NCBI GenBank assembly: GCA_001701225.1 | Contig: DAAQ01000035.1 | Location: forward strand, 28,313-49,667 | Direction: 5' to 3' | Source of the DNA: Bacteroidales bacterium H5 | GTDB lineage: Bacteria; Bacteroidota; Bacteroidia; Bacteroidales; Muribaculaceae | DNA length: 21,355 bases | Shown here: positions 1 through 8,297 of the stretch, piece after piece | How the letters are laid out: each line of letters starts with the position of its first letter | Position numbering within the stretch: position 1 is the first letter of the stretch | Program-made: the position numbers and the translations under genes | Notes under the pieces: generated by a model | Databases searched by the model: none | Told to the model about the DNA's origin: nothing | Seen by the model: the letters and a program-made list of their open reading frames with translations, nothing else

Positions 1-89
1 TATAAATCTTATAAATCTTATAAATCTTATAATTTTTATAAGTCTTATAAAGAATATAACCCTTTAACCTATAACCTTTAACCTATAAC
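1..89. repeat. AT-rich intergenic tandem repeats
   Basis: Two short tandem arrays lie directly 3' of the esterase gene. Positions 1-31 hold just over three copies of a 9-base unit (TATAAATCT). Positions 61-74 and 75-88 are two identical copies of a 14-base unit (CCTTTAACCTATAA). Between them is a small inverted repeat (TTATAAG-T-CTTATAA). There is no gene. The tract may contribute to 3' end formation of the minus-strand transcript, but no GC-rich hairpin is present. Confidence 0.75.
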
Positions 90-1523
90 CTACTCCCAGT
101 CGTCTGTCCTGAAGGGGACGAGGGGGAGGTAGTTGGCGGCATGGAGGGTGCCGGGCAGAAAATCCCTCCATCCATAACGCACGGCTACGGGAGCGTCGAC
201 CTCGGGCGAGGTCAGCACAATCTCGTTGGTCTGCCATACAAACCGGGCGTCGGCACGGTGGAAAACCTTGTCGGCGCCTGCTATCTCGAAGCCCCTTATG
301 TCATAGTTGCGGCACACGCCGTCGGCAGGCGAGTCGATGGCCACCCACGCCTCGTGTCCCTCGATGCGGTGCGACCTGTAGCGCGGGCTCTCGACCGGAA
401 ACTGCCTGCATCCGTATGTGCGGTTGAGCACCAGGTCGCACAGACGCTTGCCCACAGATGCCTTGTCGGCAGGGTGTATGTTGTGGCGCTCGTATGGAGC
501 CACAAGGTCGTTTGTCGATATCATCCCGCTGTTGGGTATCATCTTCAGCGCGTCCCACTGCGCCTGGCGCAACAGGGGCGAGCGTCCTGCCTCGTCGGGC
601 TGGTCATACTCATAGGGTGCTATCTCGACGGCATAGAAGGGAATGTCGCCCAGACCGATATTGTCGCGCCAGTCCTTGACCATCGTGGCCAGACGTGAGG
701 CGTATGTCTGCCATGTCGAAACGTTCGAGCAACCCTGATACCAGAGTATTCCCTTGTAGGTATAGTTCCTTATCGGATTGAACATGGCGTTATATGCCAG
801 CATGGGGCGCAGATAGTGCACCATCGGCTCTATGTCCTTGGGATCGAGCGAGATGTCGGGATAGGTCTCGAGTATCTCTCTCGGCAGCCAGTTCTCGACC
901 TTGGCGCCGCCGTAGGCCGCGCTGACAATCCCCACAGGCACGTCGAGCACATCGGCCATACGCCGTGCCAGATGCCAGCACAGCGCACTGTACTCGGGCG
1001 CGGTCTCGGGCGACGGCACTGTCCACCGGGCCGGGACAGTGTCGAGCAGCGTGTAGCTCTGCAGCAGGGGGACGGTGAAGAACCTTATGCGCCCGGCCTC
1101 GTTTCGGGACGATGCTACCTCGTCAAAACCACCCTCGACACAGCATCCGGGATACCCCTTGAGAGGCATCTGCATATTCGACTGTCCCGAGGCAAGCCAC
1201 ACCTCGCCGACAAGGATATTGTCGAGCGTAAGGGGCTCTCCGTCAGAAATCGTGATTGTATATGGCGTGAAGCTCGCGGCGGGTGTGCGCACGGCCAGGC
1301 ACCACTCGCCCGTGCGGTCGGTGACGGTGGTGTACGCCTTACCGTCCCACGACGGGGTCACCGTCACGGTCGAACCGGGGTCTGCCGTGCCCCAGATGCG
1401 TGCGTCGGCATTCTGCTGGAGCACCATGTCTGATGTTATCATTGACGCAGGCCTCACACGGCCCTGCGCCGACAGGGCGACCATCACGATGGCCGCCACT
1501 GATACGAACGTCTGGAATCTCAT
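90..1523 (-). CDS. Sialate O-acetylesterase family protein (SGNH/GDSL hydrolase)
   Basis: Predicted secreted carbohydrate esterase of 477 residues that removes O-acetyl groups, in the usual case from sialic acids of host glycans, so that they can be degraded. The first ~21 residues form a Sec signal peptide. The N-terminal ~100 residues form the beta-sandwich normal for the family. The nucleophile block GQSNM is at 113-117 (Ser115), the conserved GILWYQG block at 258-264 is followed by C-S-N, and the catalytic His is in NIHP (His350) with Asp339 nine residues further upstream in TND. Length and motif order fit the family. The gene is monocistronic in appearance, with its own TAnnTTTG promoter just upstream. 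It stops at 90, beside a repeat tract. The substrate could instead be acetylated plant xylan or another acetylated sugar, because the family is broad. Confidence 0.9.
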   Translation of the reverse strand: MRFQTFVSVAAIVMVALSAQGRVRPASMITSDMVLQQNADARIWGTADPGSTVTVTPSWDGKAYTTVTDRTGEWCLAVRTPAASFTPYTITISDGEPLTLDNILVGEVWLASGQSNMQMPLKGYPGCCVEGGFDEVASSRNEAGRIRFFTVPLLQSYTLLDTVPARWTVPSPETAPEYSALCWHLARRMADVLDVPVGIVSAAYGGAKVENWLPREILETYPDISLDPKDIEPMVHYLRPMLAYNAMFNPIRNYTYKGILWYQGCSNVSTWQTYASRLATMVKDWRDNIGLGDIPFYAVEIAPYEYDQPDEAGRSPLLRQAQWDALKMIPNSGMISTNDLVAPYERHNIHPADKASVGKRLCDLVLNRTYGCRQFPVESPRYRSHRIEGHEAWVAIDSPADGVCRNYDIRGFEIAGADKVFHRADARFVWQTNEIVLTSPEVDAPVAVRYGWRDFLPGTLHAANYLPLVPFRTDDWE

Positions 1524-1550
1524 GGTAAGGAGGTATCTTTTTTACAATGC

Positions 1551-1582
1551 CAAAATTAGATATTTCCCGCCATACGTCCAAA
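1551..1582 (-). promoter_or_regulatory. Bacteroidota sigma-70 promoter for the esterase gene
   Basis: On the minus strand the -7 element TAATTTTG (1551-1558) is preceded, after a 20-base spacer, by TTTG (1579-1582). This matches the Bacteroidota consensus TTTG-N19/20-TAnnTTTG. It lies about 28 bases upstream of the ATG at 1523. An AGG-rich patch (GGAGGTATC in complement sense) is not a classical ribosome site on this strand. Confidence 0.75.
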
Positions 1583-1627
1583 CACTTGCATACCTGAAAG
1601 TGATACTATGCCACGATTCGGTCATCG

Positions 1628-3619
1628 TCAGCTATAGCTGTGCATGCCGCCAAGAATGTAGTTGACACCGAAATATGTCATCAGCACAGTCACGAACGCC
1701 ACCATGCAGAATATCGCGAAGGCACGGTCTGAGCGCAGACACCTGATGGACGAGGCGTGAAGAGGATAGCTGTAGACAAGCATGGTGATGAGCGCCCAGA
1801 CCTCCTTGGGATCCCAACCCCAGTAACGGCCCCAGGATGTGTTGGCCCACACCGCGCCAATGAATATCCCCGCCGCAAGCAGAAAGACAGCGGGCTTGAG
1901 CATACGTCGCGCCACGGAGAGCATGTCACGACGTCCGCAGAGCCACATCACGCCCGACAGAGCCATCAGGGCAAGCAGCGAGTAGGCCAGCATCACGGTG
2001 AGTACATGCAGACTGAGCAGGGGTGAATTCAGTACGGGCATGAGCTGTGTCACCTGCGGCGAACGCTGCCCCAGCCATGCCACCAGCAGGGCAAGCCCGG
2101 CCACAACAAGTCCAAGTAACACGAACGAGGGATGTCTGCGCCCCAGCCATAGCGACACAAGCAGCGAGCACAGAGCCATGAGCTGCATGGTCTCGTGGCC
2201 GTTTGAAAGCGGGAGGTGCCCCGAGGCAATCCAGTTGGCCACGACCACAGAGAGGACGATGAGCGCAGCGGCAATGCAGAGGGCATATCCCGTCTTAGGG
2301 AACCTGAATATCAGCAGCAACACACCGCACACCATCACCACACCGGGAAGCACCGGGGTAGAGGCGGCGCCCATATACCACCGCTCGCACGCCATCTCCG
2401 TGCGCGACGGCAGCACATCGGCTGCATGCTTACGCTGCCATCTCGCAATCTTGTCTACGGCATCGCTGACACCGGCCCAGTCGGAGGCCTCGACGAGTCC
2501 GGCCACATAGTTGAGGCTGTGCCGGGCTATGTGCCAGTCGTCGACAGGCATCTCTGAGGGCATATTGTCGACCGGCGAGTACCAGGCCATCGCACCCCCT
2601 TCGGGACGCCACGGGAATATGCGCCACACCGACCCGGCCGCGACCGACGAGGCTATCGAGAATTTCTCGTTCGCCTCGGCATGGCGCGCATCGTCAAACC
2701 TGTATCCATCGGGGCCGAAGAACGATGCGAGCGATGCATACTTCTCCACACCCAACTCACGGCGTGTGGTGGCATCCTTGACGAGTATGCAGGGCTCGTG
2801 CTTCCAGTCGTCGTAGAAGAACAGCCATCCGGCCACAAACTGCTCGGGAGTGAGTCCGTGCCACGACGCCGAGCCTGTGAGCTTGCGCGTGATGTCGGCA
2901 GCCATCGTCGACAGGGGGGCTATGCGGCCGTTGTGGTAGACCGCAAGGTCGCCCATACGCGAGGCGACATCAGCCGGAACGGTGCGCGGGGCCGCAGACG
3001 CAACTCCTGAAATAGCGCAGAGCACAAGGGGCAGCGCGGCTTTCCTCACCCTCTGGCGCGGCAACAGGCACAGCAGCATCGACACGAACAGCATGGCGTA
3101 TCCGGCGTATGTCACACCGGTGCCCGCAGGGTCGTGGGTCACGGTGAGTGTCGAGCCCGTCAGACCGGGGTCGTATGAGGTCTGGAAGAAACGGTAGCCG
3201 CGCACGTCGGCCACATTGTTCATCGACACCGTGCAGTCGCGCCCGTCGATGGTGAGCGAGCTGACGAAATCGGCAGGGGCCATGGTGCCGGGATAATAGT
3301 CTATGGCAAAATCACGCAATGTCACCTCGAGAGGGCCGACCTTGGCGCTCTCCCCTACCCCGAGATGCAGTGTCTGCGACGTCCCGGCAAAATGTGTCAC
3401 GGCACCCCCTGCGAGGATGACTATGAACGACAGATGCAGGGCGAAAACCCTCCATCTGCGGTAGAGATGGCGCCTGAAGATATAGACAATGGCACTCACG
3501 GCCAGCGCGCCCCACAGCACAATCATGGGGACGGAGGTATAAAGCCGCTCATCCCCGCCCAGGCAGCTTATGGCTGCGAGGGCGAGGATGATGACCGAAA
3601 GAAGGATGAATGAAATCAT
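1628..3619 (-). CDS. Fused ResB/CcsA-type cytochrome c biogenesis protein
   Basis: Polytopic inner-membrane system II haem exporter and cytochrome c synthase, 663 residues. The N-terminal part (~1-190) is ResB/CcsB-like: three membrane segments around a periplasmic region containing YRFFQTSYDPG. A soluble region (~215-420) follows with the family phrase YHNGRIAPLSTMA. The C-terminal CcsA domain has several membrane helices, LPLSNGHETM, a helix with SLHVLTVMLAYS, the haem-handling WWD-type block WGRYWGWDPKEVWAL and a final YPLHA histidine. It is the last gene of a four-gene operon and starts 9 bases after the di-haem lipoprotein stop. That protein has two CxxCH sites and is the obvious client. 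The fused form is usual in Bacteroidota, where it often sits beside nitrite reductase genes. Here the partner differs. Confidence 0.9.
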   Translation of the reverse strand: MISFILLSVIILALAAISCLGGDERLYTSVPMIVLWGALAVSAIVYIFRRHLYRRWRVFALHLSFIVILAGGAVTHFAGTSQTLHLGVGESAKVGPLEVTLRDFAIDYYPGTMAPADFVSSLTIDGRDCTVSMNNVADVRGYRFFQTSYDPGLTGSTLTVTHDPAGTGVTYAGYAMLFVSMLLCLLPRQRVRKAALPLVLCAISGVASAAPRTVPADVASRMGDLAVYHNGRIAPLSTMAADITRKLTGSASWHGLTPEQFVAGWLFFYDDWKHEPCILVKDATTRRELGVEKYASLASFFGPDGYRFDDARHAEANEKFSIASSVAAGSVWRIFPWRPEGGAMAWYSPVDNMPSEMPVDDWHIARHSLNYVAGLVEASDWAGVSDAVDKIARWQRKHAADVLPSRTEMACERWYMGAASTPVLPGVVMVCGVLLLIFRFPKTGYALCIAAALIVLSVVVANWIASGHLPLSNGHETMQLMALCSLLVSLWLGRRHPSFVLLGLVVAGLALLVAWLGQRSPQVTQLMPVLNSPLLSLHVLTVMLAYSLLALMALSGVMWLCGRRDMLSVARRMLKPAVFLLAAGIFIGAVWANTSWGRYWGWDPKEVWALITMLVYSYPLHASSIRCLRSDRAFAIFCMVAFVTVLMTYFGVNYILGGMHSYS

Positions 3620-3628
3620 TTACAGAAA

Positions 3629-5302
3629 TCAGATGGCGTCAAGGAATTTGACCACAGCGTCGCGGTCGGCCTTGGAGAGAGCGCGGAACGAGTTGACCGA
3701 CCTGTAGGCGTCGCTCTGCTCGGAGGTGCCGTGCCACATGATGGCCTCGAGTGTGGTGCGGGCACGGCAGTCGTGCAGGCGGTCGTCATACTGCGAGCCT
3801 GTCACCTTGCGGTGCAGACCGCGTCCCCACAGCGGAGTGGTGCGGCACCATCCGTTGCGGATGTCGTTGACCATGTGGAGCTTGTGCTGCACCATGTCGG
3901 TATATGGCCAGATGACCTGATTGGGATAGCGGGGCAGCGCGCGCTCGGCGGCGGCGTTCACGCCGAAGAACTGGGCCGGATCCCTCACCTCGTCAGTGCC
4001 GGTGGTCCATGACGGACGGTGGCAGTATGCACATCCAATCTGCTCGAACAGCTCCTTGCCGCGCTGCACGGCGGGGTCGTCTATGCCGCGCACGGCAGGG
4101 ACGGCAAGACCGCGGTGCCACACCATCATGTCGATATAGTTCTGGTCGGTGGCCTCGGCAGGGAGGGTCGTCGAGTTGATGTAGGCGAGTATGTTCTGCT
4201 CAACATCGTCGGTAAACCACTCGGGGTGTGTCCTCTCGGGGTCGACCTTGGCTATATATGCCGGGAAGGCGGCCTGGACCTCGGGGTCCTTGGCGGCCGC
4301 GCGGGCATAGTAGCCTCCGGCATCCTTGTAGTGATAGCGGCGGTCAGAGCGTGTCACATTGGTGATGTTCCAGTATGCATTGGCTCCGGCTGCATCCTGC
4401 AGAGGGCCGCGAGACAGGGCGTAGGTATATCTCAGGGGATACTTGTTCTTGTCGGAGGACACCTCCTTCGATGTATACTGCCCTGTCCATGCCCCTCCGG
4501 CGAATACCGCCGGATTGAGGCCGTTGGGCATATACCCGTCCTTCTCCTCCTTGAGATACTGAGCGTAGAGGTCCTCGTCAGAGATGGCGTCGATGAGTCC
4601 CGTGCCGTAGATGCCAATGGTAGACTCGAGCTTGACCTCATACTGTCCCATCTGCTCGGGGGTGAGCTCACCCTGACGGTAGGCATAGACGGCGGTCGGA
4701 GCCATAGTCACCTCGGGATAGCGCAGGCTGTATGTCTCGCCGTCGTCAAAACGGTTGCCGTGGGCATCGGTGTACTCATGCCACTTTATGATGACCTGAT
4801 CCTCGTCGAGCGGAGCCTTGAAGGGAGCTACCGCATGCCCCTGGGGCATACCGGCCAGCCAGTTCACATAGCCCTGCGTGGCGGGATTGTAGACCACGAG
4901 AAGATAGCCGTTGCCGGTCTCGTTGGTGCGGAATGGGCCGTCGGGCTGCGACTTGCCGTGCCCGTAGCCGGGATGGCAGTGCATGCACGAGGTACGGATA
5001 TACATAGGCCCCAGACCTCCGCGCACACCGTCGGTGTTGCTGACATAGTTCTTCTCGAAAAGCTGCTCGCCGCGCTTGAACGAGGCCAGCATCCCCGAAT
5101 TCTCGACTGCTGCCGTGGGCTGCTCGAAGGCCGCCGAGGTGGTGATGAACGAGGTGCCTAACTTGCCTCCGGCATAATACCACTCGGGCATGTCGGCATT
5201 CCCTGTCCCGGGGCCTTCGGGCTTGTCAGCCGCATCGTCGTCCGAGCATGACGCAAGCGCGAATGTCGCGGCCAGGAGCATATAAGGATATATCTGTCTC
5301 AT
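3629..5302 (-). CDS. Di-haem DUF1111 (thiol oxidoreductase-like) lipoprotein
   Basis: A 557-residue c-type cytochrome of the DUF1111/DHOR family, distantly related to di-haem peroxidases. The signal peptide ends in lipobox LASC with lipidated Cys19, followed by SDDDAAD, an acidic start like the Bacteroidota surface-export signal. Haem sites are CMHCH (106-110) and CAYCH (424-428). The family C-terminal blocks are recognisable: TTPLWGRGL, then LHDCRARTTLEAIMWHG. The last has Cys where many homologues have Gly. Genes of this family are often next to imelysin genes in iron-regulated loci, as here. Its catalytic role is not established. Peroxidase activity, iron redox conversion or electron transfer are all possible. 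It is the third gene of the operon, 27 bases after imelysin. Confidence 0.88.
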   Translation of the reverse strand: MRQIYPYMLLAATFALASCSDDDAADKPEGPGTGNADMPEWYYAGGKLGTSFITTSAAFEQPTAAVENSGMLASFKRGEQLFEKNYVSNTDGVRGGLGPMYIRTSCMHCHPGYGHGKSQPDGPFRTNETGNGYLLVVYNPATQGYVNWLAGMPQGHAVAPFKAPLDEDQVIIKWHEYTDAHGNRFDDGETYSLRYPEVTMAPTAVYAYRQGELTPEQMGQYEVKLESTIGIYGTGLIDAISDEDLYAQYLKEEKDGYMPNGLNPAVFAGGAWTGQYTSKEVSSDKNKYPLRYTYALSRGPLQDAAGANAYWNITNVTRSDRRYHYKDAGGYYARAAAKDPEVQAAFPAYIAKVDPERTHPEWFTDDVEQNILAYINSTTLPAEATDQNYIDMMVWHRGLAVPAVRGIDDPAVQRGKELFEQIGCAYCHRPSWTTGTDEVRDPAQFFGVNAAAERALPRYPNQVIWPYTDMVQHKLHMVNDIRNGWCRTTPLWGRGLHRKVTGSQYDDRLHDCRARTTLEAIMWHGTSEQSDAYRSVNSFRALSKADRDAVVKFLDAI

Positions 5303-5329
5303 TTCTTCTCAGGTTTTCCGTTAGTGGAA

Positions 5330-6559
5330 TCAGTTTTTCTGTATCAGGTCGATAAGCTCGTCCATGATGTCGTTGAGGTCGTTGCAGGCCTCGACGGCGG
5401 CAAAGTTTATCTGACGCATGGAGGTATCCTGCGATGTCGACGCGAAGGGCTCGCGCATCTTGGCGATAGACTCCTGGGCGTTGTCAAGCGCAGCCTTGAC
5501 GCGGTTGTCGAGCGCAGGGTCTACAGAGGCGACATACGCGCTGAGGGTATGTGCGGGCGCCTTGATATAGTTCTCGGTCTCACCTGCCACGGGCACATAG
5601 CCCATATATGCGTGGCGCACCGAGCGGATGTTGTCGATGAAATCGGTGATCGAGTTGAGGGCGTAGGGCGACTCGATATAGTCGGGGTCGGCTGCGAGGC
5701 CCGAGCCCACGGGGTTGCCTATCTTCTGGTTGCCTACCTCGTCGGCTATGTCCTGTGCGCCCACGATGAGCTCCTGAACGGCATCGGCAAAGTTGACGTA
5801 TGTGCTTCCGGCCTGTCCGGCATTCTTCATATATGTGCCATAGTTCTTGTCATACGACAGCTCGGCGTCGTCGAGTATGGCCAGTTTCTCCTTCGAGACC
5901 GTTCCCTCGTCGGCCCACGATGCCTCGAGACGCAGGCAGCAGTTGCGCAGGTCGTCGGCTACAGCGGCGAGATAATAGAGCTCGTTCTGGGTGAAGCGGC
6001 TCACGGGACGGGGCGATGTGGTGGCAGTGGTTGCCGACGAAGGCTCGAATATCATGTACTCGATGGCATGGAAACCGAGCAGGCCCTGGCCGAGCGACGA
6101 GCCTACATACTCGCCCGCGCTCTCGCGATCGCTCATCTGGGCCATCTGCGCGGGGTTGCCGAGCATAGCCTCCATGGCGGCCTTGTCGAGAGGCCATGTG
6201 TCGATATGGGGGTCGATGTTATAGTCGGCGGCGGCGCCATAGAGCCATGCCTCGCTCAGCTCCCAGTAGCGGCGTGCCTCGATCCATGCCTTTCCGGCCT
6301 CCTCGACCTGTGCGGTGGTCAGCCTGGAGGGACCGGCCTCGCACATGGCGTCACAGATGTCGGCCAGACGCATCGATGCGTCAGCCAGACCGCGGTATGT
6401 GGGCACGACGGTACAGTCAACATAATCGGCCACGATGGCCTTGAGGGCATTCTCCTGTGCGTCGGGAGAAACCGGCTCGTCATCCTTGTCGTCCGAGCAC
6501 GACGTCACGGTCATGGCCGCGATGGCCATCATGGCCAGAGTCTTGATTGTCTTGTTCAT
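5330..6559 (-). CDS. Imelysin (peptidase M75-like) family lipoprotein
   Basis: A 409-residue lipoprotein of the imelysin family, linked to iron acquisition in other bacteria. It is no longer thought to be a working peptidase in most cases. The signal peptide has lipobox VTSC with Cys21, followed by SDDKDDEP, again an acidic surface-export-like start. The all-helical N-terminal domain shows the family blocks WIEARRYWELSEAWLYG (about 92-108) and NIDPHIDTWPLD (124-135). The signature GxHxxE is present as GFHAIE (162-167), with His164 and Glu167 as candidate metal ligands. It starts 18 bases after the porin stop and precedes the di-haem protein, matching the imelysin/DUF1111 pairing known from several phyla. 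Confidence 0.92.
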   Translation of the reverse strand: MNKTIKTLAMMAIAAMTVTSCSDDKDDEPVSPDAQENALKAIVADYVDCTVVPTYRGLADASMRLADICDAMCEAGPSRLTTAQVEEAGKAWIEARRYWELSEAWLYGAAADYNIDPHIDTWPLDKAAMEAMLGNPAQMAQMSDRESAGEYVGSSLGQGLLGFHAIEYMIFEPSSATTATTSPRPVSRFTQNELYYLAAVADDLRNCCLRLEASWADEGTVSKEKLAILDDAELSYDKNYGTYMKNAGQAGSTYVNFADAVQELIVGAQDIADEVGNQKIGNPVGSGLAADPDYIESPYALNSITDFIDNIRSVRHAYMGYVPVAGETENYIKAPAHTLSAYVASVDPALDNRVKAALDNAQESIAKMREPFASTSQDTSMRQINFAAVEACNDLNDIMDELIDLIQKN

Positions 6560-6577
6560 ATCTGATTGATTTATATA

Positions 6578-7822
6578 TTATCGTGTGAAGAATCCCGAAT
6601 AGGCTATGCCGAGCGAGATGGCGGGCTCGTTGTTGTAGGGCTTCCTCATCAGCCCTATCGAGTATTCGCCCTTGACGACAATCTGCTTTATGGGGAAATA
6701 GTTGACACCTGCGGCCACACGCGAGCGGCCACACCATTCGTAGCGCAGCACACCCCCGTCGGTCTTGTGCATGGAGTCGTAATAGTCATAGCGTCCGAAG
6801 ACATATAACTTCTGTCCCTCGACCTTGAGGGGCGCGAAGATGTCATATCCGGCCTCGACACCGACCGAGATAGCCTCAGAGGCCACGTTTGTCTTGGGCG
6901 ACGGCGAGTCGTTGCGCATCTTCTTGTTATAGGCCGTGATACGGTCGGCATCAGAGAGATGCCCCCATGTCACACCGCCGCGGGCTATGATATTGTGATC
7001 CGAATAGTCAAAGTCGAACGCACCGATGGCGAGTGTGCCCTTCACATCATCCCACTGCTCGTTGGGATGCGAGAGGGTGTTGCTGAATGTGTTGCCCACA
7101 TATCCGCTCAGACCGAGCCTGAGGCCGGGGACGGAATAGTTGTCAATCCTCGCGGCCCCGGCCAGAGCGTTGGCAATCTTGAACTCGTAGGGGCTTCCGG
7201 CTCCTCCGGCCACCCAGTTGTCGCGACCGAAACGGTCTGAGTCAAGCCCCGGCACCAGCATGGCCTCATAACGCCATGCCCCGGCACGACCCCACAGGCT
7301 GATGCCTGTCTCGTGCCATGTGCAGGGGATGATGGTGGCATCACCCACCGGACGATATACCCCGAAGAACTCTGTCGGCATATGCGCCCTGTTGGTCGAG
7401 CCGACAGGCACCACCATGTGTCCGGCACGCAGGTTGAGGGCCTTGCAGAAAGATTTCTGGAGCCAGAACTGCTCGAGGGCCACCTCGCCGCCACGCTCGA
7501 CCTCAGTCTCGTACTCGCCCCCCTCGTCATCCTCCATCTCGACGGCACTCTCGGTGCCTCCGTGCTCGAACTCAATCTCGGTGCCCATGCTCCAGCCCTT
7601 GCCGAAATCATAGCCGAGATACAGCACCACGTGCGGCAGGTCTACGCGCGAGTGGTGGTCGTTCTTGAAATTCTCGGGAGTCTTATACCTGTTCCATGCG
7701 TCGGAATAGAAATTATACGAGTATGTTGCCTCGCCATATCCACCGACGGTGAGCTGGGCTTCCGCCGGGAGTGAGGCCGTCATGCCGACGGCCAACAGTG
7801 CAGCTGCTATGCGTGCGTTCAT
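6578..7822 (-). CDS. Outer-membrane beta-barrel porin, first gene of iron/redox operon
   Basis: Predicted 414-residue outer-membrane porin. The ATG at 7822 is chosen because it opens a clear signal peptide (MNARIAAALLAVGMTASLPAEAQ) about 40 bases below the promoter. The same frame runs upstream to 7984, but that extension crosses the promoter and does not look like protein. The mature part starts QLTVGGYGEATYSY and alternates hydrophobic and polar residues as in barrel strands. It has the block AHMPTEFFGVYRPVGD seen in Bacteroidota porins, an acidic loop (EMEDDEGGEYETEVE), and an aromatic last strand (AYSGFFTR). It heads the operon with imelysin, di-haem protein and CcsA. A role in passing a small iron-related or anionic solute is inference from context. 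Confidence 0.85.
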   Translation of the reverse strand: MNARIAAALLAVGMTASLPAEAQLTVGGYGEATYSYNFYSDAWNRYKTPENFKNDHHSRVDLPHVVLYLGYDFGKGWSMGTEIEFEHGGTESAVEMEDDEGGEYETEVERGGEVALEQFWLQKSFCKALNLRAGHMVVPVGSTNRAHMPTEFFGVYRPVGDATIIPCTWHETGISLWGRAGAWRYEAMLVPGLDSDRFGRDNWVAGGAGSPYEFKIANALAGAARIDNYSVPGLRLGLSGYVGNTFSNTLSHPNEQWDDVKGTLAIGAFDFDYSDHNIIARGGVTWGHLSDADRITAYNKKMRNDSPSPKTNVASEAISVGVEAGYDIFAPLKVEGQKLYVFGRYDYYDSMHKTDGGVLRYEWCGRSRVAAGVNYFPIKQIVVKGEYSIGLMRKPYNNEPAISLGIAYSGFFTR

Positions 7823-7869
7823 TGATTTATAGCGTTGATTGGTTTTTCTGCCGATTGGTTTTACAGCTG

Positions 7870-7900
7870 CAAAATTAGACAACCCCGCATCCCCGGGCAA
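7870..7900 (-). promoter_or_regulatory. Promoter of the porin-imelysin-DUF1111-CcsA operon
   Basis: Minus-strand TAATTTTG (7870-7877) with TTG (7898-7900) 20 bases upstream, a good Bacteroidota promoter. The predicted start of transcription is near 7863, giving a leader of about 40 bases. No other promoter match was found in the 9-27 base gaps between the four genes, which supports a single transcript. No clear Fur box was seen. Confidence 0.75.
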
Positions 7901-7989
7901 TACTCTATTCAGGGGTAAAATCCGCCCGTTCACCCTCATTGCACCCACTTTCACCCGCAAAATACCACAAATCAGGTATTGCAAATGGC

Positions 7990-8025
7990 AAAAGCGGCCT
8001 GCGAACGATGTCGCAAGCCGCTTTT
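7990..8025 (-). terminator. Rho-independent terminator of the tRNA-Arg gene
   Basis: Perfect 9-base arms, AAAAGCGGC (7990-7998) and GCCGCTTTT (8017-8025), extended after one mismatch by a TGCGA/TCGCA stem around a 6-base loop. Read on the minus strand the hairpin ends in TTTT and lies 4 bases beyond the tRNA 3' end. Confidence 0.85.
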
Positions 8026-8028
8026 GAG

Positions 8029-8100
8029 TATCCCCGTAGGGAGTCGAACCCTAATCGTCGGAACCGGAATCCGATATTCTATCCATTGAACTACGGAGAC
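8029..8100 (-). tRNA. tRNA-Arg (anticodon CCG)
   Basis: The minus-strand cloverleaf is complete. The acceptor GTCTCCG pairs with CGGGGAT (with G-U pairs). The anticodon stem TCGGA/TCCGA encloses loop TTCCGGT, so the anticodon is CCG and it reads CGG. The T arm TAGGG-TTCGACT-CCCTA is canonical. CCA is not encoded directly after the discriminator A. Confidence 0.93.
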
Positions 8101-8118
8101 ATGATGGATTGAGGTGTG

Positions 8119-8126
8119 CAAATGTA
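8119..8126 (-). promoter_or_regulatory. -7 element of the tRNA-Arg promoter
   Basis: Minus-strand TACATTTG fits TAnnTTTG and lies 19 bases before the tRNA 5' end. A TTTT stretch at 8147-8150 is at the right distance for a weak -33 element. The remainder of 8101-8256 holds no gene that I can support. Confidence 0.6.
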
Positions 8127-8256
8127 GGGATTTTCCGTGACCTATGAAAATTTTTAACAATATTTGCAAGTCACGCGATACCATCCCACACCCTTGCGAG
8201 AGTAGGACACATGTATTTATTCTCTTCAAAATGCTGTGGTTTTACCGATTATTTCG

Positions 8257-8264
8257 TAATTTTG
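8257..8264 (+). promoter_or_regulatory. -7 element of the glycan-locus promoter
   Basis: TAATTTTG matches TAnnTTTG exactly. The -33 region is poor (no clear TTTG at 19-20 bases), as could be expected for a controlled promoter. Transcription would begin near 8271 and leave a leader of only about 27 bases before the upxY-like ATG at 8298. Confidence 0.6.
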
Positions 8265-8297
8265 TGTTATCATTCAGACCTCTTAAGGCTCAATACC

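Noticed and set aside
1..89. Repeat arrays as CRISPR
   Set aside because: Units of 9 and 14 bases without spacers, and no cas genes nearby.
4019..6565. Long open frames on the plus strand opposite the di-haem and imelysin genes (380 and 413 codons)
   Set aside because: They are antisense shadows caused by GC-rich codon use. Their translations lack domains and signal peptides, and the minus-strand genes have clear family motifs.
8029..8100. tRNA-Arg as an attachment site of an integrated element
   Set aside because: No integrase gene and no second copy of the tRNA 3' end was seen in the window. Only the proximity of an accessory locus suggests it.
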